DNA from: Myxococcales bacterium | Lineage (GTDB): Bacteria > Myxococcota_A > Polyangia > Polyangiales > JADJMO01 | NCBI GenBank assembly: GCA_016709545.1 | Contig: JADJMO010000004.1 | Span: forward strand, 496,001 to 560,000 | Direction of reading: 5' to 3' | DNA length: 64,000 nucleotides | Shown: piece by piece, positions 1 through 6,728 of the stretch | Layout: every line of letters starts with the position of its first letter | How positions within the stretch are numbered: position 1 is the first letter of the stretch | Program-made: the position numbers and the translations under genes | Notes under the pieces: generated by a model | The model's database searches: none | What the model was told of the DNA's origin: nothing | Seen by the model: only the letters and a program-made list of their open reading frames with translations

Positions 1-709
1 CCTTGGTCCAAGCCTGCGACGAACCCTCGAACTTCGCGCCGGTGTGCGCGTTCGCGAGCAGGGTGACCAGCGTCGCGAGCTCCGCCGCGGGGCGCACGCG
101 CCAGGCTTCCAGCAGCTTGTCGAGCGCCTCTTCGGGGCTCTTCGGCAGCGTCTTGGCCACCGCGTCGAGCGCGCGACCGAGGGGGCTGTCGGCCGCGGGC
201 GCAGGGGCGACGACCGGCGCGGACTTCGCGGACGGTGGCTTCACGGGTGGCGCGGGCGCAGCCTTCGTCGAGGTCTTCGCCTTCGCAGCCGGCTCGGCCT
301 CGGGCGCGCCGCCCCCAATCGCCCCACGCAGCAACGCGACGTCGGTCTCCGCAAGCAGCCGCGGCGTCTGCAGCGACATCCCGAGCTTGCCCTTCTCCGC
401 CGTGATCCCCTTGCCGGTCGCGAGCACGAGCTTGCCGAGCAGCGGCGTCACGTCGACCACCTTCGCGACGTTCGCGCGCCCGACCCACTGCTCGCCGTCG
501 AACGAGAGCCCCTCGAGCACCGCGACCAGCCAGAGCCGCTCGTCCGGCGGGCGCACTGTCACGAGGAGCAGCGCGCCACCCTCGCTCAGCGAAGCGAGCC
601 CTGGGTTCTTGCTGACGTAGCGATCGAGCGCCCACACCCCGCCGAGCGCGAGGCCCTTCGGCGCCTGCTTCTCGAACACCGCCTTCGACACCACCGCGAG
701 GACGCTCAT
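1..709 (-). CDS. Hypothetical protein, 3' end cut by the window edge
   Basis: A frame open from an ATG at 709 (protein begins MSVLAVVSKAVFEKQAP) down to base 1 with no stop, so the C-terminus lies outside the window. About 236 residues are visible. Residues 1-110 look like a compact mixed domain (WALDRYVSKNPGLASL, then LLLVTVRPPDERLWLVAVLE). Next comes an Ala/Pro/Lys-rich linker near residues 120-155, then a helical segment (SPEEALDKLLEAWRVRPAAE). There is no signal peptide or membrane segment. I do not recognise a catalytic family. The Ala/Lys/Pro linker composition is common in myxobacterial proteins. It lies 23 bases downstream of the PLP-enzyme gene on the same strand and could be co-transcribed with it. 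Confidence 0.7.
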   Translation of the reverse strand, partial: MSVLAVVSKAVFEKQAPKGLALGGVWALDRYVSKNPGLASLSEGGALLLVTVRPPDERLWLVAVLEGLSFDGEQWVGRANVAKVVDVTPLLGKLVLATGKGITAEKGKLGMSLQTPRLLAETDVALLRGAIGGGAPEAEPAAKAKTSTKAAPAPPVKPPSAKSAPVVAPAPAADSPLGRALDAVAKTLPKSPEEALDKLLEAWRVRPAAELATLVTLLANAHTGAKFEGSSQAWTK

Positions 710-732
710 CACGCCATCGTGGACCAAGTCCG

Positions 733-1938
733 TTACCCGAGAAAGCACCAGCCGCGGCCGCGATACGTGGGCGCGAGCTCGACGCGAGCGCCGTCGATCA
801 GGTGGTACTCGGCGAAGTGCTCCGCGAGCTCGCCCGCCTTCGCGTGGCGGAAGAAGATCGGCTCGCCGAGCGCCACCTCCACCCCCGCGGGCAACACCAC
901 CGGCGTCTGCACCTCACCGGCGCCCTCGAGCGGCAAGAGCGCGCACCCCTCCGGCAGCGCGGGGATCGGCAGCCGATCCACGCCCGCCTGCCCCGAGGCG
1001 ACGAACCCGCCGCCGAGGCACGTGACCATCCCGGCCTTCGGGCGCCGCACCACCTGCAGCGCGAAGTACGCCGCGGGCTCGAACCGGATGTCCTGGTAGT
1101 GGTCGAACAGGTGCGAATCGAGCAACCCCGAGCCCGCGGTCACCTCGGTCAGCCACGGCTCGCGCGACGTCCAGTCGACGCTGCCCGAGCCGCCGCCGTT
1201 GTAGGTCTCGATCGCGTGCCCGCGCGCGCGCAGCACGGTCGCGATCTCCCCGCGCGTGCGCTCCACCTCGCGCTGCGCGCGCACCTTCAGCGCTCGCCGC
1301 GCCGCGCTCACGATCTGCTTGCCGGCGAACGAGTCGCCGAGCCCCGCGATGTGCGCCTCGTACCCCATCACCCCGCAGAACCGCAGGTGTGGCGTGCGCG
1401 CCACGCGATCCGCGAACGCGGCGATGTCCGTGGCGGTGCGCAGCGGGCTGCGCCGGACGCCGAGGTGCACCGTGTCGCCGACCGGGCGGAACCCGAGGTC
1501 CACCTCGGCGATCACCCGCCCCTCCACGCCCGCCACGCCCGCCACGCTCGACAGCGCCTCGAGCTGCTCGACGGCGTCGCACACCACGCTGACCGTGGTG
1601 CGCTTGCTCGCGGCCACGAGCGCCTCCTGGTCGGAGCGCTGCACGGTCGGATACGCGAGCAGCAGATCCTCGAACCCGTCCTCGGCGAGCGCGAGGGTCT
1701 CCTTCGCGCAGTAGGTCATCACGCCGCGCGCGCCCTTGGCCGCGAGCGCGCGCCGCAACAGCGCCGGCACCCGCACCGACTTGCTCGCGACCCGCAGCGT
1801 CTTGCCCGCCGCGACGACCGGGGCGAGCAGGCGGGCGAGGTTGCGGTCGAACGCGGCGAGGTCGACGAGCGCCGCGGGGAGCGGCGCGCCGTCGAGGGCC
1901 TTCTGGAACCGGAGGTAACGCTCTCCTAGGGCTTGCAC
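733..1938 (-). CDS. Alanine racemase N-terminal-domain enzyme (D-threonine aldolase / D-serine dehydratase-like)
   Basis: A 401-residue protein of the fold-type III PLP family. The N-terminal barrel has the segment LRVASKSVRVPALLRRAL, whose VASKS lysine is expected to be the PLP-binding residue, followed by GVMTYCAKETLALAEDGF. The C-terminal domain contains GEVQTPVVLP and FFRHAKAGELAEHF, typical of the D-threonine aldolase/D-serine deaminase group, where a metal site lies near the C-terminus. The expected chemistry is cleavage or dehydration of a D-hydroxy amino acid; the exact substrate cannot be read from sequence. The start is a GTG at 1938 and overlaps the end of the upstream lipoprotein gene by 13 bases, suggesting translational coupling. 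Length is close to family norm. Confidence 0.85.
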   Translation of the reverse strand: MQALGERYLRFQKALDGAPLPAALVDLAAFDRNLARLLAPVVAAGKTLRVASKSVRVPALLRRALAAKGARGVMTYCAKETLALAEDGFEDLLLAYPTVQRSDQEALVAASKRTTVSVVCDAVEQLEALSSVAGVAGVEGRVIAEVDLGFRPVGDTVHLGVRRSPLRTATDIAAFADRVARTPHLRFCGVMGYEAHIAGLGDSFAGKQIVSAARRALKVRAQREVERTRGEIATVLRARGHAIETYNGGGSGSVDWTSREPWLTEVTAGSGLLDSHLFDHYQDIRFEPAAYFALQVVRRPKAGMVTCLGGGFVASGQAGVDRLPIPALPEGCALLPLEGAGEVQTPVVLPAGVEVALGEPIFFRHAKAGELAEHFAEYHLIDGARVELAPTYRGRGWCFLG

Positions 1939-4295
1939 AGCGCAACGTTACCAGGCACGCGCACGGTCACCACGCGGGCGTCCGTCTCCACCGTCTTGTC
2001 GCCGATGACCACGATCTTGAACGAGAAGACCTGGTCGCTGCAGGTGGCGGGGATGTCGACGTTCTGCATGACGAGCGAGAAGGAGACCACCGTGCCGGGG
2101 CACAGGTTGGTGAACGAGTCGAAGACGCCGTCGCCGGTGGGCGCGGGGAGCAGGTCGGCCGTGGACGGCGCGGTGCAGCCCGCGGGCAGCGGCGTCGAGA
2201 ACGAGACCGGGATGCCCTTCTTGAAGAACTTGGTCTCGTCGAAGGTGGTGGTCGTGTTGTCGCGGGCCTCGAGCCACACGGTCTTGAAGTTCACGAACGT
2301 GGTGAGCTTCGTGATCGCGTCGACGATCGCCGTGTCGATGCCCGTGCCCGAGGTGTTGCTGTCGAAGACGAGCGGGCAGACCTTCTTGCCGGTGCCGTCG
2401 TCGACCGCGGGCACCGAGCCGCCGCTCACGCCGTGGGGGCAGGTGCTGCCGTCGGTGCTCGGCACGGTGGTGCTGGTCTTGATGGCGAAGTACTCCTCCT
2501 GGCGACGCGGCTGCTGACCGCCGAAGCCGAGGATGACGTTGATGCCGATGAACTTGCCGCCGATCTTGGTGATCGCGTCGACCGCCTGCTTGACCGTGTG
2601 GGGCTTGTTGGTGTCGGTCGAGCCGAAGGACGACGCGTTGTAGAACGCCATGTCCCCGCCGGGGGGCGCGTTGTCCGGGTCGCCGGCGAGGCGGTGGAAG
2701 ATGGCGTCGGTCGCGAGGATGAAGATCGGCGCGGAGTCCTTGCGGAAGCCCATGCCGCCGATGTCGCCGTGGCCCTTGGCCGCGTCGAAGCCGACGGTGG
2801 GGTTGAACTTGGGGGTCCACACCGCGCCCGAGGCCGCGTTGAAGCCCGAGCCCACGGCGGCCTGGTAGAGGCCCTCGATCTGCGACTCGGCGATGTCGTT
2901 GCCGCCGCCCGGGGTGAGCTTGTTCACGCCGGTCTGCGCGTCGGTGAGGCTGGTCGTGACCCGTTGCCAGAGCTTGAAGGGGAAGTCGCCTGGGCTGCCG
3001 TAGGGGTTGATCGGCATGTCGCGGTGGTCACCGACGCCGATGGCCACGTCGGGGATCTTGGTCTTCAGGCTGCTCGCGATGGAGCTCAGCGAGGTCTTGA
3101 GGCCGGTGATGGTGCCGCCCATCGAGCCCGTGGTGTCGATGACGAACGCCACGTCGGCCTTCTTGATCTGCGGCTTGAAGGTGAACTCCTGCGTGCGCGG
3201 GAGGCCCTTGTACGGCAGGTCGAACGAGAAGCCGCCGATGGTGCCCGGGTTGCTCTTCGGGTCGAGCGGGTCGGTGCCGGCCGCGATCTCCTCGGCGTCG
3301 GTGTAGCCGTCGCCGTCGGTGTCGGGCTTGGTCGGTGAGGTCTTGTACTTGTTGAACTCGTCCTTGTCGGAGAGGCCGTCGTTGTCGCTGTCGAGGTCCT
3401 GGAAGTCGGGGATGGTGTCGCCGTCGGTGTCGATCGGCGGGGTGACGACGGTGTCGTCGCCGGCCTCCTGCTTGTCGGTCATGCCGTCGCCGTCGCTGTC
3501 GAGGTCGAGGTAGTCCGGGGTGCCGTCCTTGTCGGTGTCCTTCTTGTCCGACTTGCTCTCGTAGAAGTTGCTGATGGTGTCGCCGTCGTCGTCGGTCTTG
3601 TCGACCTCGCCGCAGCCGCCCTCGATGCACGCCGTGCCCGGGCAGACGTTGCCGCAGAGGCCGCAGTTGCGCGGGTCGTAGGCGGTGTCGACGCACTTGA
3701 GGCCGCACTTCTTGAGCGGGGAGCCGCAGGTGGTCGAGCACTTGCTGCCGATGCACACCTCGTCGGCGCCGCAGGCGAGGCCACAGCCGCCGCAGTTCTT
3801 CGGGTCGTTCGCGGTGTCGGCGCAGGTCTTCCCGCACGAGGCGAGCGGGGCGGGGCAGACGACGCCGCAGCCGGTCGGACCACAGACCTCGCCGTCCGCG
3901 CACTTGGTGCCGCAGCCGCCGCAGTTGTCGGGGTCGCGCGCCGGATCGACGCAGCGGTCGCCGCACTTGAGGAGCGGCGCCGAGCAGGTGGCCGAGCAGG
4001 CGCCGATCGCGCAGAACTCGCCGACCGCGCACGACTTGCCACACGCGCCGCAGTTCTTCGGATCGCTGTCGAGGTTCGTGCAGGTCGACCCGCACTTCAC
4101 GTCGGGGAACGTGCAGCTCCCGTCGAAGGGGACGTCCGAGGTCCCGTCGGTCGACGTGTCGGTACCGCCGCCGTCGACGGTGCCGAACGGATCGAGCTCC
4201 GTGGCGCCTCCGCAGCCGACGAGGCAGCCCGCGCTCCCGACGAAGAGCGAGGCGAGGAGGGTCGCAAAGGAGGAAGAAGAAGGGGTTCTCGACAT
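1926..4295 (-). CDS. Secreted lipoprotein with Cys-rich repeats, calcium repeats and a VWA domain
   Basis: A 789-residue protein. The ATG at 4295 (MSRTPSSSSFATLLASLF) was chosen over longer in-frame starts because it begins a signal peptide ending in a lipobox-like SAGC at Cys24. Residues about 55-235 hold four Cys-rich repeats with the recurring core DPxNCGxCGxxC. Residues about 235-335 hold Asp-rich thrombospondin type 3-like repeats (DTDGDTIPDFQDLDSDNDG), expected to bind calcium. A VWA domain begins near residue 380 with the MIDAS motif DTTGSMGG, continuing to about residue 620. The C-terminal 170 residues look like a beta-rich domain. An exposed adhesion or matrix protein is inferred. 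Myxobacteria carry many such modular lipoproteins, but the substrate or partner is unknown. Confidence 0.88.
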   Translation of the reverse strand: MSRTPSSSSFATLLASLFVGSAGCLVGCGGATELDPFGTVDGGGTDTSTDGTSDVPFDGSCTFPDVKCGSTCTNLDSDPKNCGACGKSCAVGEFCAIGACSATCSAPLLKCGDRCVDPARDPDNCGGCGTKCADGEVCGPTGCGVVCPAPLASCGKTCADTANDPKNCGGCGLACGADEVCIGSKCSTTCGSPLKKCGLKCVDTAYDPRNCGLCGNVCPGTACIEGGCGEVDKTDDDGDTISNFYESKSDKKDTDKDGTPDYLDLDSDGDGMTDKQEAGDDTVVTPPIDTDGDTIPDFQDLDSDNDGLSDKDEFNKYKTSPTKPDTDGDGYTDAEEIAAGTDPLDPKSNPGTIGGFSFDLPYKGLPRTQEFTFKPQIKKADVAFVIDTTGSMGGTITGLKTSLSSIASSLKTKIPDVAIGVGDHRDMPINPYGSPGDFPFKLWQRVTTSLTDAQTGVNKLTPGGGNDIAESQIEGLYQAAVGSGFNAASGAVWTPKFNPTVGFDAAKGHGDIGGMGFRKDSAPIFILATDAIFHRLAGDPDNAPPGGDMAFYNASSFGSTDTNKPHTVKQAVDAITKIGGKFIGINVILGFGGQQPRRQEEYFAIKTSTTVPSTDGSTCPHGVSGGSVPAVDDGTGKKVCPLVFDSNTSGTGIDTAIVDAITKLTTFVNFKTVWLEARDNTTTTFDETKFFKKGIPVSFSTPLPAGCTAPSTADLLPAPTGDGVFDSFTNLCPGTVVSFSLVMQNVDIPATCSDQVFSFKIVVIGDKTVETDARVVTVRVPGNVALCKP

Positions 4296-4429
4296 GGGCT
4301 TCCGCGCAGCCGGAGCAAGGGCCGGACCGCTCCCGGTATCGTTGTCGACCGCGGGCGGATCGTCGAGGTGAAAGGCGAGGGCGGCGCAACGTGGCCCAGA
4401 GCGGGACCAGGGCACCACCCCACGGATGA

Positions 4430-5290
4430 TCAGGCCCAGTGCCGGCAGACCCCACGGACGGGGCAGCCTTCGCAGCGCTTCGCGTCCTTTCGGGACGGGC
4501 AGGCCTGCAGCATCCCCATGTGACAGAGCGCAAAGTCGAAGCGGACGGGGTCTTCGGGATCGAAGCGGCGGAGGGCCTCGGTGATCTCCTCGGTGGTGGT
4601 GATCGAGGGCGTCGCGCGGTCGGTGAGGCCGAGGTTCCGGGCGAGCTTGTGGATGTGCACGTCCACCGGCACGAGCAGCTTCGCGGTCGGGACGTGCTCG
4701 CGCCAGAGGCCGAGATCGCACCCGTCGGGGCCGCGCACCATCCAGCGGAGGAACAGCAGCAATCGCTTGCAGCCGCTCGTTCCGCGCGGATCCGGCAACA
4801 CGTGGCGGGCGCCGCGCGAGGCGCTCTTCTCGAGGCCCCCCTCGCGCACGGCGTCGACCAGCTCGGCGAGCGCCTCGCGCACCGAGTCGGTGCGGGCGAG
4901 GGCGGCGCCGAACAGCCGGCCCATGGAGCCGTGGACGCGCTGCACCCGGCGCGCGCCGATCACGAGGCCTGCGAGGTCTGCCGCCACGTACACCCGGTGC
5001 TTCCAGCCACGCAGCGCGCGTTGCACGGCCGCAGGGTCGTCGGCGGTCTTCGCGGGAGAGGGCCCGAGGCGTTCGAGGGCGTCGTCGAGCTTGCGCACGA
5101 GCGTCGTCACGTTGCCGAACGCGACGGCGCTCGCCATCAGCGCGACCAGCTCGGCGTCCAGCGGGTCCTCGTAGCGATGGACCGCGCGCACCGGGTCGCG
5201 CTCGATCTCGCCTTCGACGTCGCACTCCGTAATGATCCGCTCGAGGGCGGCGTGGACCGGGCCGCCTTTGGCCAGCCGGTCGCGCTTCAC
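4430..5290 (-). CDS. TIGR02757/DUF2400 family protein
   Basis: A 286-residue protein matching the uncharacterised TIGR02757 (DUF2400) family, with the typical opening YEDPLDAELVALMASAVAFGNV. The middle has LFLRWMVRGPDGCDLGLW and the helix-rich VPVDVHIHKLARNLGLTDR segment. The C-terminus carries five cysteines (CHMGMLQAC, then RCEGC and GVC), reminiscent of the iron-sulfur cluster loop of endonuclease III-like DNA glycosylases. A nucleic-acid role is possible but unproven. It overlaps the next gene (5287-5838) by four bases, so the two are probably co-translated. Confidence 0.85.
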   Translation of the reverse strand: MKRDRLAKGGPVHAALERIITECDVEGEIERDPVRAVHRYEDPLDAELVALMASAVAFGNVTTLVRKLDDALERLGPSPAKTADDPAAVQRALRGWKHRVYVAADLAGLVIGARRVQRVHGSMGRLFGAALARTDSVREALAELVDAVREGGLEKSASRGARHVLPDPRGTSGCKRLLLFLRWMVRGPDGCDLGLWREHVPTAKLLVPVDVHIHKLARNLGLTDRATPSITTTEEITEALRRFDPEDPVRFDFALCHMGMLQACPSRKDAKRCEGCPVRGVCRHWA

Positions 5291-5838
5291 GGGGCCTTGG
5301 GCGGGTACGCGTACTTCCAGCGCTTGTCCGTGGCGCGGTCCCAGATCTCGAGCTTGTTCGGACGATCGCTGTCCGGGATGCGCACGTCGATGGTGACGTC
5401 GAGGCCCTTGGCGTAGGCCTCGCCAGCGACGTCGTCGTCGTGGATCAGGGGGAAATCGAAGCGCACGCGCTCGACGACGGTGGGGCCCGAGTAGAGCTCG
5501 ACGGCGAACCGGCCGAGCTTGCGCGGCACGGCGGCCTTCTTGGCGAGCTTCTCGCGCGCCACCTTCGTGATCGAGACCTTGCCCTTGTCGAAGCGGATCG
5601 ACAGCACGAACAACGCATCCGCGACGAGGGGGGTCGGGTCCGGCTGGATGCTCTTCTCCCCGGTGGCGCTGCTCGACGCGCTGGTCGAGGCCTTGGTAGA
5701 GCCGCTCGTGGAGGCGCTGGTGGACGCGCTGGGCTTGGGCGCGGCCAGCACGACGGGCGCGGCGGGCGCGAGGCCTCCGAGCAGGCCGAGCGCGGCCACG
5801 CCGGCGACGACGAGAGGGGCGGTGATCAGGGTGCGCAT
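5287..5838 (-). CDS. Secreted hypothetical protein with Ser/Ala/Thr-rich linker
   Basis: A 183-residue protein starting MRTLITAPLVVAGVAALG. The signal peptide ends around AAPVVLAAP, and a low-complexity Ser/Thr/Ala/Lys stretch covers residues about 35-65. The remaining 115 residues form one compact domain (DALFVLSIRFDKGKVSITK, then ELYSGPTVVERVRFDFPL) ending in RWKYAYPPKAP. No Cys pairs and no known catalytic motif are visible. It is exported to the periplasm or beyond; function unknown. It overlaps the pseudouridine synthase gene upstream by 13 bases and the DUF2400 gene downstream by four. Confidence 0.75.
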   Translation of the reverse strand: MRTLITAPLVVAGVAALGLLGGLAPAAPVVLAAPKPSASTSASTSGSTKASTSASSSATGEKSIQPDPTPLVADALFVLSIRFDKGKVSITKVAREKLAKKAAVPRKLGRFAVELYSGPTVVERVRFDFPLIHDDDVAGEAYAKGLDVTIDVRIPDSDRPNKLEIWDRATDKRWKYAYPPKAP

Positions 5839-6728
5839 CGAAGGGCCTCGGTCAGATCGAGCCCGAGGAACGCGGCGAGCTCGGCGAGCTCGGGCGGGAT
5901 CGGGGACGAGGCGGAAACATGGCCCCCGGGGAGCGCGATGTCCACCCGCGCGCAGTGGAGCGCGATGCGACCGGGCACCCGCACGGCCCCGGTCGACGTC
6001 GTGATCCGCCCAGGACCGCCGTAGATCCGGTCACCGACGAGCGGCACCCCGGCTGCCGCGGCGTGCACCCGGAGCTGGTGCGTGCGGCCGGTCTCGGGGG
6101 CCAGGGCCAGGGCCAGGTAGGCGCCGTGGGTCGCCGCCACGGCGACGCGGCTCGCCGCAGGGAGAGCGCCCTTCTGGCCGGCCGCGACGGCCTTGTGCAC
6201 GCGGGGCGCGCGGTCCTGGGCGAGGCTCCACTCCCAGCGGGCGCGCTCGACCGCGAGGGCACCGGCGCCGAGGGCGACGTAGAGCCTCTGATAGGCTCCT
6301 TCCTCACGCGCGAGTCGCAGCGCCGTCGCCGCCGCGCCGTCGACCGCGAACGTGACCACGCCGGAGACGTCGCGATCGAGCCGGCTCGTCGGGTGCAGCA
6401 GCGAGGGATCGCGCCGCGTGAACTCGGCCGCCCGGTGCAAGAGGCTGTGCGCGCTGCCCTTCTGGTCGGGGATCGTGGGCATGCCCGCGGGCTTGTCGAC
6501 CATCAGCACGCCGTCGCGATCGTGGAGCACGAACGGCTCCGGCAACGCGACGGTCGCGGCAGCGTCGTGGACGAGCAGCTCCTCGCCGGCGGGCACGTTC
6601 TCGCCCAGGGACGTCGCGCGCCGACGGCCCACGAACACGCGGCCCTCGCGAAGCGCCGTCGTGGGCACGGCCAGCGCGGACAGCACCGCCCCGACCGTCG
6701 TCGGTTCGCGGACGACCCGGCGCAGCAT
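5826..6728 (-). CDS. RluA-family pseudouridine synthase
   Basis: A 300-residue protein of the RluA/RluC/RluD superfamily, which isomerises uridine to pseudouridine in rRNA or tRNA. The catalytic motif is SRLDRDVSGVV near residue 115 (the Asp after RL is the nucleophile). The conserved GRTHQLRVHAAAAGVPLVGD segment is near residue 220. The N-terminal 80 residues (MLRRVVREPTTVGAVLSALA) look S4-like but are weakly conserved. The ATG at 6728 overlaps the stop of the PEP-synthase-like gene (TGATG). Which RNA position it modifies cannot be deduced. Confidence 0.88.
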   Translation of the reverse strand: MLRRVVREPTTVGAVLSALAVPTTALREGRVFVGRRRATSLGENVPAGEELLVHDAAATVALPEPFVLHDRDGVLMVDKPAGMPTIPDQKGSAHSLLHRAAEFTRRDPSLLHPTSRLDRDVSGVVTFAVDGAAATALRLAREEGAYQRLYVALGAGALAVERARWEWSLAQDRAPRVHKAVAAGQKGALPAASRVAVAATHGAYLALALAPETGRTHQLRVHAAAAGVPLVGDRIYGGPGRITTSTGAVRVPGRIALHCARVDIALPGGHVSASSPIPPELAELAAFLGLDLTEALRCAP

